A DNA stretch of 64,000 bases, taken from the NCBI GenBank assembly GCA_038380435.1, contig JAWZYU010000025.1, forward strand, positions 42,726,691 through 42,790,690. Direction: 5' to 3'. The position numbers and the translations under genes were made by a program. Each line of letters starts with the position of its first letter. The stretch's first letter is position 1. Under the pieces are notes generated by a model, which did no database searches, had not been told where the DNA came from, and worked only from the letters and a program-made list of their open reading frames with translations. Positions 38,801 to 53,800 of this stretch are shown here, piece by piece. The DNA comes from Ryuthela nishihirai. Lineage: Eukaryota; Arthropoda; Arachnida; Araneae; Heptathelidae.

Positions 38801-41800
38801 GGGCGGGGAATTTTTGCGGAGATAAATCTCAACGCTGACCCAGCTGGGACTCGAACCTGGGAACTACAGATTACGAGCCTGGCGCGCTACCGACTGAGCT
38901 GCCCCATTTAGGAAAGAGTACGAGTGCGAGGAAGGTAAGACCTCAGCAGAAAGACAACACAAATACCCACATGCCTGTTCATCATGATTCCTGCCCCAAC
39001 TATCACGGCACAACCACAAGAGTAGTAGTTCCTTTCTCTGATGTTTGAGATCTGTTGAGGGTCCCTTGTTCTCTCCAGATGCGAATACATCAAGAATTAG
39101 TACTTAAGCTGAATTGATATTCATCTGTGAACATAACATGCACTCCTTGGTCTGGACTCCAAATGTGATGGCAACTTCATGTTAAATAAGCTCGTTGTGG
39201 TGGTATGAGTTAGAGGGACACAAATAGCAGGTCTCCTGACATGAAGGCATTGCTCCTGAAGACTCCTGTAAACAGTATGCCTTGAAACCCTCATTCTTGT
39301 AGCTGCTGCAAGCTCCAAAGACAACTGCCTAGTGGTCATCACTCTGTACTGTCTAGCAGTAAGATCCATATAGCGCCTGTCTGCAGCAATTGCATCTCTG
39401 GGATATCCTTGTCTTGGTTGATGACAAACATTTCCTGTCTGTTGAAACTGTCTCCAGAGTCTTGACAGGCATTTTGTGGAACATTCAATGCTGTGGAAAC
39501 TTCCATTTGGGACTGATCTGTTTCCATCTTTCCAATCGCTCTCCATCACTGAAAATCATTCATACAACGACATAATCAGCTTGACATGCCACTGAAGTGA
39601 AAGCAAGAGTTGCCTGTAACAGCTACAAGTAGCATATAGACTCGTATGTCTTTTTTAACACATTCTTAATTTGCATATGGACTCGCGCCCCTTTTTAACA
39701 TATTCCTAATTTGCATAGTCTCATGTGCCTTTTTAACACATTCCTAATTAGCATACAGAAACATACGCTTTTTTACACATTACTAATTTGCGTATGGATT
39801 TGTGCGCCTTTTTAACACATTCCTAATTTGCATATTCCAGCTATGTGCGGCAACTATAAATATGGAATAGTTTTCCGCGTAGCATATTTTCCATGTTTGA
39901 CCATTTTCAGCGCATTCTTTTACACATATTGACATCTATATAAGTTTTAGTCGATTATCCTTTAATTTTGAGCACCAGTGTATTTACTTCTATCATCTTA
40001 TTTCAGATGCATGCTTATAAATAAATATGTGAAATATATATATCTCTTCATACCTATTAGGGGTGGGTGATGTCTTTTAGCTAATTATAGGGGTGCATGA
40101 TCAAAAATGTTTGGAGACCACTGCTCTAGAGCATTTAAGGCCAAAATCTTCCTCTTGCAGGGAAATCCACATAAGATAGCCGATAGCCAAACTAAAAGAA
40201 AAGGAGACAAAATGCACCTTTGCCAAACTGCAGTCATTCTACTCCTCCTCAAACAGCCATGTGCTACAGAGGTTCAACCAAATTGTGCAATTTAGTTCTC
40301 CAAGCATATCTGTCCTGAGCTATACCTGCTGCTACTGAACACCAATTCCAACAAGGTCTTGTTTGACATTGTCTTCCCACTGTATCCTAGGTCTCACCCT
40401 CTTTCTGAGGCTTTTAGGCACAATGTTCATAACCCTACTCACTAATCTATAATTATTCATACGGGCAACATGACCAAACCAATGGACTCTATACAAAATA
40501 TGCTGCTCAAAGGAGGTTGTCGAGTCCTTTGCCTAACCTCATCCTTACTTACAAAGTTGAACCACCTAATGCCTAAGATCCTGTATAAGCATCTAGAATC
40601 AAAAGCAGCAAATTTCATGTTATGTGGTTTACAAAGCATCCAAGTTTCACTACCATAACTAACCCTAGAAAGAACCAAACTATTATTCAGCCTAATTTTA
40701 GTCTTTAGGTGTATATGCCAATTTCTCCAGTCTCCACATATTTTTTAACTTTCTCAGTGTCCACATTGTTTGTATATGTTTGAAGAATCCGTAATGAGAG
40801 GCTGAGGATGGCTCTGTAACAGCAAAAAAAATTTTTTTTTGATTTTTTAAAAATAAAAATTGCCATTGTAAATTTTTTAATACATATACATTATAAAAAT
40901 ATATAACTCAGGCTTGAAAAATAATATTTTGTTTTTTACATTTGATAAATATTTTATTAAACTAAAATATAAATCACTTGTTAAAGCCATCTAATTGCCA
41001 TTTCTTAGAAGTGCTAATGGTATTTGCCTGATTTGTTTGTTAATGTTACCCTACACTGAAGCATTCACCTGATTTAAGCTTACAGTCCATAATAAATACA
41101 CAGATTACCTGGAGAAACAGACTTCAATAATTATTACAAACATCTGAAAAAAATTATCGCTGCCATGGTGGGAATTGAACCTGCAACTCTCTAGATTCAT
41201 GAGAGAGCACTCTACCATTAAACCACGAGGCAGAAACTAAAATCTTCCAGAATAAGACCTATGAATCTTTCACTGAGATGTGATGGACCTTGCGCCATCT
41301 ATACTTCAGAAGAGGAAACTTTTCCAATTGCTGCTAATGATTTAGATGTTAATGAGGAGGTCAATCATGCTTAAGCATTTATTATTAAAAATCCATCCAT
41401 AATAAATATACAGATTACCTGTGGATGGATTTTTAATAATAAATGATTAAGCATGATTGACCTCCTCATTGACATCTAAATCATTAGCTACAATTGGAAA
41501 AGTTGCCTCTTCTGAAATATAGATGGCGCAAGGTCCACCACATCTCAGTGAAAGATTTATAGGTCTTATTATGGAAGATTCTAACTTCTGCCTTGTGGTT
41601 TAATGGTAGAGTGCTCTGGCATGTATCTAGAGAGTAGCGGATTCGATTCTACTGCAGAAGCAATAATTTTTTTCAGATGTTTGTAATAATTATTGAAGTC
41701 TATTTCTATAGGTAATCAGTGTATTTATTATGGATGGATTTTTTAATAATAAATGCTTCAGCGTGATTGACTACCTCATTAACATCTAAATCATTAGCAA

Positions 41801-44800
41801 CAATTGGAAAAGTTGCCTCTCCTGAAGTATAGTTGGAGCGAGGTCTGCCACATCTCAGTGAAAAATTTATAGGTCTTATTCTGGAAACTTTTAGCGTCTG
41901 CCTCGTGGTTTAATGGTAGAGGGCTCTGACATGTATCTAGAGAGTTGCAGGTTCGATTCCTGTCATGGCAGTGATAATTTTTTTCAGATATTTGTAATAA
42001 TTAAGCTCACAAGTTTGATTTGAACTATTATCAAAAAAAATTTTCCTTAAAGTTTTAAAAATCTCCTGTAAATTAACAAAAAAACTATTTTTAAAAACGG
42101 AAGATTTTGGAAGTAATAGCAAAGTATATACCACCATTTTTCTTTCCCTTTTACACTTCTTTCTACATAAACCAATTTCAGTATTCCCTGAATTATTTTT
42201 ATTGTTTATCCCAGCATTCTTTACGTTTTTCCTGCTCTTCAGATCGAAACTGCAACTAAGAAAAAGTTTTCTTAGAAAGGAGGAAGCCAGCTGGGAGTTG
42301 TTGTTCCAAAGTTTGGTGCAGTATAAAGTACATCACAGTAGTAGGTGCAGTTGTCTTTTGTTGAGTTCAGTGACCTAGTTATTGCTCACAAGTGCAGCAA
42401 AGTGACTCTATAGTGGACGTTTACAGAAAGAGTTCCTCTCAGATATGGATAACGTGATCATGAATCTAGTCAGTATTAACCTTCGTTTTCATTTCTGTAT
42501 TTATTATATTTCCGTAAATTATAATTTTTTTCATCAGCTGGCATCCTTCACACAGCAAGTTGTTTACATGGCTGATTTAAGTTAAAAACTTCCTCCCAAC
42601 AGATTGGATTATAAACTCCCTGCGTAAAGTTTGAATTTTATTTCCTTTTTTTTAAGTAATTAAACCTTAGTTTTCATTTCTGTAGATTTACTTTTCGTAG
42701 ATCAATTACTATTGATTTTTGCGGAGTTATGCTACATCAGGTAACGGGCTTACAACTTGTTGCTGTGGATATTTTATTTAACATCACATTAGGATATCTG
42801 CTAAATTTTCTTTTATTATTTATTACTTTTTCAGCAAAATAAACCTTGATCTGGTATCATTTTCTGAAAACGAATGCAGTCTTGGATACCAAATAAAATT
42901 TATTTCTGTTGATTTATTTCCATAAATTAGTGATTTTTCAGTTGGCTGATTTATCAGTCTTTCTGAGTAATGCTACATTGGATGGCCAGTTTAAAAGTTA
43001 TTGCAAAATTTTATTTAATATCCCATTAAGTTATATGAAATTTTTCTTTTATTTTTTTGTAAAAAAACTTCGAACTTTTACCGTTTTCTGAAAATGAATG
43101 AGGTCTTGGATACAGATGCAAAGCAGACTTCCTTGGCATGGAAATCAGTCCTCATGAGACAGGGCAATTTCAGGAAGGGTTTTTACCACTCCCCCTAAAC
43201 TCACTGTGAACATTTCACTCCCCTCCAGAAAATTTTCACTAAAAAAAATATGATTTTTTTATGTTTACATTAAATGATTTTAACCTCCACCCCCACCATC
43301 TCAGTATCCTGGCTGTGCCACTCTGACAATATTACATTTTTTTTTTGCTTTGGTGCACAAACCTTTCTGCACTTGGCCAAGATCACCAAACTTAAACACC
43401 CAAAGAAAAAATTCATACTAAAAAGGCAGTCAAGAAAGTTTTTGTTTTCTCATTTCATAACCAGAAAATCCTATGAATGTGAGAAATCCAAGTCACTTAG
43501 TGTAATACTGACTGTGTTTAAAATATATGATACTGAAAGGTATCATTAAAAGAAATAAAAATCATGTTTCATGTTAAATATTATATTATTCGGGAGGAAA
43601 TTTGATTAATATATAATTTAACTATTTTTATTCATCACGTTTTCTAAAATTAAGCCTTAATTATATAGTCTGATCTACTTTTTTCACATTATCCCATTGA
43701 AAAAAGCTTATTAAAAAACAATATGCTTGTAAATTTGTTTAAATTATTTATTTTCATTAAATTCGAAATTAAATTCTGTTTAATTTAGTATATAACATGA
43801 TCTATATCTATATTGATTGGTTATTTTTTTTTAATTTCAAAGTTGACTTGCTTGTCTGACTCAGAATAATTAGCTAAAAGCCTGGAATTTTCTCAAAGTA
43901 TGGTACCAAGAAAATAGTTACAAAAAAGGACTAATTTTCTTGCTTCAAGTAAATATTAATTTTTTGGTTATTCAGAAATAAATAGCCTTTCTATTCATGT
44001 GCATTATAGTCATTTCTGTCTATTAGTTTTTTAAATAAATTTTTATTTTTGTTGTCAGATGCATTTTTTCACTATATGACTAAAAAAAGTCCTATTAAAA
44101 TAAAACTAATCTTTTTTTCATCAAATATTATATTTCCAGAAAATTCAGAATTAAATGCTGATCAATTTGGCATATAATATGCCATAATTCCTTTCATTAG
44201 TTATTTGGCAAAATGTTCTGAAATTAAATTTTTTGGCTGAGCATAGGGAGAAAATAGCTTGGCCTTTGGATGGAAACTAGTTTTTTAGGCTGGACATTGA
44301 AAGGGTTATAGTCCCAGTATCAATCCCTGTTCATCTGTTAATCTCATGCTGCACATCATCATGTATTTGTTACATAGCTTCCAAGAACATTAAACTGACA
44401 CAATTGCTCAAGAGTGCAGTCATTCAAAGCAACTGAAGCACCATTTGCTTGACCAGTTTTCATTACTTTAGTTTTTTCTCTGTTGTTTATAACCAAACCT
44501 ACTCTACTACCAGTCTCATCAACAGCTCGAATGAAAGAGTTCATCTCATCAACATTATTTGCCAAAAGGGCTAAATCATCAGCATAATTTAAATCAAAAA
44601 ATGTTTATCTAATTGCTACAGTCTTACCAACTCTAACACACCACTCAGTGTTATTACAGAGAACTTTCATTATGCTAACATGTCTGGTATGCCAACAATC
44701 TCATGATCAACAGAGTCAAAAACCTTTGCGAAATCTAGAAAGCTAGTAACCACAGGTTTTTGAAACTTAAAACATTTTTCAAGAATCTGCCAAAGTGAAA

Positions 44801-47800
44801 TAATCTTGTCTATACATCCCTAGCACTTCTGAATCCACGCTGCTCATCAACAATTGTTGCTGGCAATTGTCCATCAGACAGATTCTTAATTCTATTAAAG
44901 CAAAATTATGAAAAGAACTTAATCTGGAACATGAAACAGGCTGATAACTCTATTGTTATCACAAGAACTGTGAACCCCCTTTTTGAAAATAGGGATAATA
45001 ATAGCACTGGTAAAATCCTTAGGGACAATGCCTTCATCATTCAAAATTTCAGTCAGCAATGTGATAACAGAAACATTCCCAGCTCTAAACATTTAAAAGT
45101 AGTAATTTCATCTATCTCAGATGATTAATGTAGTTTTAGTTTAGAGACAGCCAAAACTATATAAATTCTAAAGTAAAAGTTATTAGGTGGTACACTACTA
45201 AAAATCCTCTGTTTGAACATAAGGGACAGAAGAGATCTGTCCTTTGTATTCAAACAGAGAATTTTTAGAATATCTCACACTTCACATACAGAAATACAAT
45301 AATTTCTGTTTCATTCTTCTTCAAATTCTTATACAAAATCTAAAAAAAAATTTAAATTAAAAAAAAATTTTTTTTTGACATAGCAGGAAGATATATTTAG
45401 GTACACAACCATTAGAAGTTAAATGACATCAAATTGCATGTAGCTAGTAATCTAAATAGATTCACTTTCTTTAGTAATTAGTTTGCAGGAATGTATTTTG
45501 TATAACACTATTGCTTGTACATTTTTATTATCTTTCTACCAAAGAATAGTTCATTTCCAAGTTTTTGTTATGGAAAGATTTCTTGAATTTCTTTATCAAC
45601 TTCTCAGAATATTATAGCATTGGATTACCTGAAAAGTTCTTTAGGAAATGCAGTTCTGCAGAATTATAATAAATTTAAAACATATTATCAGAATTAGCAA
45701 ATAACACTTTCATAATAAATATTGTCAATGTATAGTTAACATATATTCATATTAATATGAAGCTCTTCATAAAAACTGCAAAAATTAAACTATAACAGTA
45801 AAGCAAATTCATTTTTTAATCATTATCCAGATATAATACAGAAAATTTATGTTAATTTCGAGATCAATAAATAAATATGAAAAGTAAAACACAGTGTGCT
45901 GAATTAAAGGTAGATGAATTGCGTGATCTATATTTATGTTAATTTCATAGTGAAAATTCAGAAGATTTTTATTTACCATGTCCATGTTTCTTGAAACAGT
46001 AATTTTTCAAAAAGAAGATGAAATATGTTGGTGCTAGATACAGATATATATGCTTAAAGTTCAATAGTGCAGAAAACCAAAAGGCAGCTTCCAAGTAACG
46101 TTCCTGCAAATTGTAAAAAAAGTGCAAAATTTATGAACAATCACATAATTTTTTTTGTAAGTTTTTATTGCCTTAACAGAAACTGTTAATTTGTACTTTG
46201 GTGGCTTCAATTATTTGTATATTAAGTTTAACAGTAAAAAAACATAAATACCTCTGCTCTTATTCAATCCATCTATCAAGACTGAATATAAATATGATTT
46301 TCATACTTAAAAATTAATCACTATCCGAGTTGTTTTAGTATTGTTTTAGAAATCAAAATAGCATTTCGATCGGTGAATACAGGATAGTAAAGATGTTAGT
46401 AACTTCTTATATAGTATGTGAAGGAGTGTCTGCTGGGAGCATTTTTAGTGACTACTGACTTTGAGAGACATTTGAAGGTTGGTGGGAAAGGAAGACAAAT
46501 TGATGCTCTTAGGGACAGTTCCAGATTTCAAGACATCTGGCATTGTTGTTTGAGACATGGCCACTAATTACAAATTTTGTGTTATTACCCAGCTTCAATT
46601 CAAGCACAGGCCTCAAGAGTTCAATATGACACTATTACTAACAGTTTATATATGTTAAACATCACAAGTCATTTACTAAAATAAACATAACTTTAAGAGT
46701 TTGGTATAATGATTTTTTCAACTTTTACAATGTTAATAAAAATATTTAGAGTAAGTGTAACAGCATCTTCTGCTCTTAAATGTTCAGCTGTAATAACTCT
46801 TTAAATATAAAAAATATAGTTGAAAACTGAAATTCAGGAAGATTTGAGTGAGATCTAAAATTTATCACCTATAAATGTTTCCCATAAAAACTTACATGCA
46901 AAGTTAGAGAGCTTTGAATGTGGCATATAGTGTCACCAAATGGTTCCAGGAACATGCTGACGAGTTTTCATTCCTTCATTGTCCTGGACAGTCCCAAGAT
47001 CTAAATCCTACTGAGCATATTTGGGATGAGGTCCTAAGGGCTGTTCACAATGAGATTGTGCTGCAATCCAATTTGCAGCAACTGTGTGACACAATCATTT
47101 CCAGATGATACAATTTCCTGCTCAATGAATGAAGCATCTTGTAAGTTACATGCCCCAATGAATTTGGGTTGTTCTGAAGTTCAGGTGCAACTAAAAGCCC
47201 TACTAAAACAAAACTAGTCATTTTTTTTTTTTGCTAAATATTTTATTTTCAGAAAATACAGAATTAATGCTGATTAATTTGGCCTAGAACATGCAATTAT
47301 TCCTTTCATTAATTATTTGACAAAAAAGTTTAAAAGTTCACTTTTTTATGAATCAAGCAGTGGAAAAAAGTCTGGTCCATTGGGTATGATTGTTTTTCAG
47401 ACTTGTCATGGTAATGGTCAAAAAACTTTTATTTCTAACCATCATTGGGGATCAAGGAACCAATTGAATTTCAACAGAAAATATGTAACATTAAAGCTTG
47501 AAGTCTCTACCTACAATAGATTTTGAAACTTGGAACCACTTTTTCTCCCATTCTCTTCAGTTCACCACTTCAGATTTTCAGCTTTTACCAGCTGAATTTT
47601 AATGGGACTTTTAGTAGTAATTTAAATATGCAGTTTTAAAAAAATGCAATAATTACCTTAACTCCTATTTAAAATAATTTGGTTATTTACCTGCATTAAT
47701 CTAGCAAAGGAAAGTATTAATAATCCATTTAAAAACCCATTATACTGGAAATGGATATGGTCAATCAGCAACAGTCCTGGATTCCATAAAAGAAGCATGG

Positions 47801-50800
47801 CCATTATAACTTCTCGCTGTATCCATGGATCATCTGAGCTTTTCTTTTTATTTGGCAACAACTTGTACAATCTATTTTATTAATTATAATGGAATTTTAA
47901 TACCATAAAATTTTAAGGAAAACAAATTACATCTCTAATGTCACATTCAAATAAATATATATATATATATCAAAAATTACTTAAAAACCTAAAACTAATA
48001 CTAATTACACAGATTATTAAACTTTACATTTAATATTATCAACCCTATGGCATTGTTCATTTCTAGCACACACAGAAAATGTTTGAGTCAAAAAAGATCT
48101 TTCTATATTTTTATACCACTTTTATAAATTCTTCATTGGTCAAGTTTTTGTGAAAAATCCTAAGTCTACATATTTTCAGATTACTATGCATTTATGAGTA
48201 TTACAATTACTGAAACTACAATACTACTGATAAAGTACACTTTTTTACATATTTGAGTGAGATGGTTCTTGGAATTAAATTTAAAGTTAAAAACATAGTG
48301 AATTTCAATAGTAAAACTTTTCACATTAACACTGTTTAACTGCTACAAATTGGCTAACACACACCTATGGAGTATGAGAACAGTGGTCATTGCCGATACA
48401 ATGGTATATTTGCTTGTGTCTGTTGGCAGTTGTTTGCAGATCATTGCCAGCTGTCACTCTTGACAGCAGCTGGTCTGTGAGTATGTGCTGAAGAAGAATT
48501 ATCCTTTTGAAATTAGAAGTACTGCTTCTTTAGATGGAAAAAAGTTCTCTAAGCTAGTATGTTTGTTTCTGTTTAAGCTGTTATTGTTAACAATGGAAGA
48601 GTAATACTACAATGGTTTGTCCACATGCAATTGCACCAGATAGTAAAGCCAGCTGTTTTGCTTACCACTGCATACTAGTGCAGATTTATCATTATTATTA
48701 GTTTGATTAGCAACAGCAGTTTGCAGTAATAAAGAACAGATTTTACAGTCACTAACAGATGGATAACTTTTGCTGTCTGTAGGGCTAACGTGAGTTCAAG
48801 TACACCAACATCAATTAAAAAACATATAACATTAAATGAAAAATTAAAAAATTAAAGAAACTGTGACATATTTTGCAGTTCATGTTTGGGAATTTCCTTG
48901 GACATTAAGGGAGAGAGTAGTGTGCTCTTTAGACTGTGGGGCTCCCCTCTTCTGGCAGATATTCCAAATCTGCATTGAATTTGCAAGTGTTATGATAAAT
49001 TGGTTGCATATTAAATAACTGGTGGGGAGGAAAATGCTGTATTAACCCTTCCAAGATCCCCAATGATCATAGACATTGACAGATTCCAAAATGAGAGTCC
49101 AAGTGAACATAGACGTCTTTTGTACAACATATGAAAGGCCAATTAAAAAAACAAATAGCAATTTGAAATTTTTTTTACATATATCTTTCAAAAATATCCA
49201 ATTCAAGTTTGAAAAATATTTTATTTTTTCATTGGATGCATATTTTATTAAACTATAATATAAATAATTTGTTAAAGCTACCTGATTACCATTTCTCAGA
49301 AGCTAAACTACATTGTTGATTTGTTTGTTAACATTCCTCTTTGCTGAAGCAACCTTCTAATTTAAGCTCACAAGTTTGATTTGAACTATTATCAATAAAT
49401 TTGTCCTTAAGTTTGGAAAATATCCTGAAAATTAACCAAAAAAAAATTACTATTTTTAAAAACAGAAGATTTTGGAAGTAATTGTGAAGTACGTACCTGT
49501 TTTTTTTTTTTTTTTCCATTTTACACTCTCTTCTATCTTAAACCTATTTCAGTATTCCTATAATTATGCTTACTGTTTATGTCCTTTATCCCAGGATTCT
49601 ATGCATCTTTTCCATTCTTCTAATTGAAACTATAAGTCAGAGCAAGATCAGAGCTTCTTATTATGAAGCTGCCAGCAGTATCACGGGAGAGCCATGTGCC
49701 ATGACAAAGTTAATTGCTGGTACATATAGTGGCTACAAAGTGGACTATTTACAGCAAGTGTTGTCCTCATAATTTGGATAAATTCATCGTGTATCTAGTT
49801 AGCATTTACACTTTGATGTTTAAACCTTCGTTTCTGTAGATTTAGTTTACTTGCATAAATTAACGATCTTTCCCTATCTTTAGGTCGATCAATCATTATT
49901 GATTTTTTTGCAATTATGCTACATTAGGTGACCAGTTTACAACTTGTTGTGGATATCTGATTTAACATCACATTAGGCTATATGTTAATTTTTCTTTTAT
50001 TATTTCTTCATTTTCCAGCAAAAAAATTTTGATTTTGTATTGTTTCCTTAAAACGAATGAAGCAAAAAGGATTTCCTTGAAATGGAAATCAGTTCTCTTG
50101 TGGTATTGGAAGTTTTGGAGTGTTTTTACCCCCCCTCCCCCCAATATTGAGCGTTTTACCTCCCTCTTTGGCAAAATTTATTATTTTCAAAAAATTACAA
50201 GTTTTTAAGTTTATATTAATTTTTTTTTTTACTAATATAATCCATCCTAGCTATGACACTATTAACTGTATCAATATGTATTCTAATCATAATGAAACAA
50301 TGGGTGCTTTATTTGGAGAATTAATTGATCATAGTGAAAGGTTAATGAACTTGGAACTAAACCTATAATGAGACACTCTACGTTGAATATCATCGGAAGC
50401 TCAGATGACTATAAAGCTATAAACAATGACCTCCCAGATATTGCAAAAAGGACTTTTACACCACAATATCCAAAGCCACAATTTCTGATCAAGTAAAACT
50501 CCATATAGAAGATACACTATCTGATCAAAAGTATCCGGATACCCCTTCTGAGTAGTGAATTTGCCCATTAAGCCACAGCTAAGGCCCAAACAGGTATAAA
50601 AGCATGCATGTGGGCTTGTCAATCTCAAAAACATGCATGAACAGGAGAATTGGCCATATGGCAAAGCTCAGTGACTTTCATCATGGCACGGTCATAGGAT
50701 GCCACCTTAGCAACAAGCCAGTTTGGGACAATCCAGTTTCAGTTTAGCAACAAGCCAGTTTCAGCCCTGCTGCAGATGCTCCAATCAACTGTAATTGATG

Positions 50801-53800
50801 TTATTGTGAAGTAGAAATGCCTAGGAGCAGCAACAGCACAATTGCGACCCGGTAGGCCACATAAAATGACAGAGCAGGACTGCTGGGTGGTGCGACAAAA
50901 TCACCTGTCCTTGGTTGCAACACTCCCACAGTTCCAAAATGCCTCTGGAAGCAACGCCAGACCATAACAGTTCGTCGCGAGATGCAGGAAATGGGTTTCC
51001 ATGGCTGAGCAGCTGCACACAAGTCTAACATCAATAAGATCAATGCAAACATTGGTTGGAGTGGTGTAAAGCATGGTGCCAGTGGACTCTTGAGCAGTGG
51101 AACCATGTTATCTGGAATGATGAATCATGCTTCACCATCTGGCATATATCCGCAAAGTGAGGACTGTGCAGGAATGGTTTGATGAGATGGGTGTGGAAGA
51201 ACTTTATTGGCCTGCACAGTGCCCTGATCTCAACCCCAATGAATATCTTTGGAATGGGTTGGGTTGTTTTACCTCTGAGCGGCACTTTTTTGCACACCAT
51301 GGGCTAAATGGCCAGGTCACATGGACCCCGAAGGCTCAGAGAAGGTTGGGGGAGGGGACCCACTGGAACAGCTGTTGGGAGACAGATGGTAGCCTCCCGT
51401 CAAGGCCATCCAGCGTGTTCTTTAACGTGCACAGAGTATGGCTCTCCCGCACACGGGGCCACGGCTTAACGTCCCATCCGACGGACGGCGGCCTTTCCAA
51501 GCCCAGCGGTGTCCCCTACTGACCGTGGGCAGGGCGGGGAAATTTTGCGGAGATAAATCTCAACGCTGACCCAGCTGGGACTCGAACCTGGGAACTACAG
51601 ATTACGAGCCTGGCGCGCTACCGACTGAGCCACCCCTGCCCCATCTTTGGAATGAAATGGAAGACCAACCGCGAGGCAGGCTGAACCCACCAGTCACTCG
51701 ACATCAATGACTGGCCTCACTAATGCTCTTGTGGCAGAATGGAAGGCACCTTCTGAAGCAATGTACCAAAATCTAGTGGAAAGCCTTTGCCGCAGAGTGG
51801 AGGTTGTTATAGCAGTAAAAGGGACCAACGATATATTAATTCCTTTGCTATTACTGGGGAGATTGTAGATGAGTGAGTGTCTGGATACTTTTGCATATAG
51901 TGTAAATATAAGATCTCTTTTCCGAATGCTGCTTGGGCTTCATTTTGGAAAACCTGATGAATAAAAATAGTTAACTTTTTTTTTTTGGCTGAGCATAGGG
52001 AGAAAATAGCTTGGCCTCTGGATGGAAACGTTTTTGAAGTTGGACACTGGAAGGGTTGATAATATTTCTGTTCTCATATCTTGATATGGGTTGGCAAATG
52101 CAATGAAACATAATTACAAATTCAATCATTTTATAACATTTTGATTATATACACCAACTTAGAATTTGAATTATTAAATCAACTACTCATGTCAGTTGCT
52201 TGGTAATCTGGAATTATCACAAATTTGATTAAACACAATGACGGCTTTCATGTAAAATATTGTAACATTTTAATTTAGTATTTAACTTACTGATTTATAG
52301 CGTAGATATAAACAACATCAGATACAATTACTGTCAATCGCTGGAAAAAAATAGTTTGGGAACTAGCATAATTCAGATTTGACACTTCAAGCATTTTCTC
52401 GTCAAAATACTTTGCAAAGTGTGAAAGAATGTATTCAAACCAGGCAAAAAATGGAGGATAATCCAAAGTCCACTGTGATGTATTCTGGGGGAAAAAAATA
52501 TATATATATTTAGTTCATAGAATTAAATTACTAAACCACATGCATTTTAAATATTACAGGTTTTTCTTACATTACAGATAACTAACCATTATTTATACAC
52601 AGTGTACAATTAATCACAAAAATGAATTAACTGGAAGTGGAAACAGAAATTGAAAACCTAAGTGAAGTTGTAATATTCTTTTCATATATAGTATCGATCA
52701 AATATCCATTTCTGAAAGCCAACATTCTCATATGGAAATATTGTAATGTATTTTCCCTTTGGAGGAACTCGGAAGAAAATTCTTTTTACACACACATTGT
52801 TCACAATATGCTACTAACCATTCAATTTGCACTAGCTTTCTTTCTTTTTTTTATTCTTTTTGCACACTACAGTCTTGGGATGGATTTTTTGGGGAGGAGG
52901 GGAGGAATAAAATGGACCCACTGTAGTCTTGCTAGCAATATTCCAGTTTTTGGCTATTTTTATAGCACAACTACATCTGATAATTGAAATTAACTCATAA
53001 GAACAATCGCTGTAAGTATTCTGCAATAGATTATCTATCACCTGCAGAACTGTATCTGAGACCTCATGCTATCTGTTGACAGAGAGGAGGCTACTTGAAG
53101 AAATTACTACAACTGCTCAAATGCCTGAATGGCTTCATTTACTCACACGTCTGAAAGCTGTAGTAAACATAAGCCAAAGGGTTAAGGAACACTAGGCATT
53201 CCTGTTGCAAAATACATCTCTGAATTAAATATTCTTGATGTTATGAAAATATATTTGTGGTTTCAATCATTCCTAAACCTTATAATCATGATTAAGGTTA
53301 AAAAAAAATAAATACAATGTGTGCAACTTATTTTAACGTAATCTTCCATTAATGTCAGAGTGGTATCGCTACTTGGGATATGGTGATTTCTTTCAAATTT
53401 GGAATTATGCTTACAATTTTAAACTATGAGACAAGAAAGATAATAACCCTACATTTAACATCTAGGAATGAGGTTATTTTCCGAATTAAATTATAGGGTG
53501 TTCTATCACTGTTATGAATATTAATAAACAGTGAAAAAACAGAAATGCAAAAATTGGATAGTACACATTTCATTGCACTAGGATCTTAAATTTTTACTAT
53601 TTGACTTCAATCTCAGTTTCTTAACTACTAGCTCCCTTCATCTCTCACTGATTAAAAAAAAAGTACTTCTCACTGGTGAGTGGTTAGTGCGCTTGGCTAC
53701 TGATCTAAAGGACCTGGGCTTGAGCCCTGGGTAAGGCATGGATGTTGGTGTTGTTTTTCTGCTGAAGTTCTGCCATCCTCACAGACCTACTACTATGGCA

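Larger units (their letters stand above)
49046..52055 (+). mobile_element. R1 repeat copy b, with a nested Tc1-like element
   Basis: It starts CCCTTCCAAGATCCCC after TTAA (49042-49045) and ends TTGGACACTGGAAGGG before TTGA (52056-52059). The left 1.1 kb parallels copy a (for example TTTAAGCTCACAAGTTTGAT at 49362). The right end parallels copy c. The middle part of R1 is deleted and a Tc1-like element (50515-51902) occupies it. Confidence 0.62.

Noticed and set aside
39633..39830. CRISPR-like array of 38-41-base units
   Set aside because: Whole units repeat with no constant repeat plus unique spacer pattern, and the setting is a Tc1 element in an animal gene.
40749..44305. piggyBac transposase inside R1
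   Set aside because: Short frames such as 43274-43549 are not shared between copies and contain no DDD-transposase motifs.
52637..52987. 116-codon plus-strand frame with a hydrophobic stretch
   Set aside because: No similarity or neighbours suggest function, and it lies in an ALG8 intron on the opposite strand.
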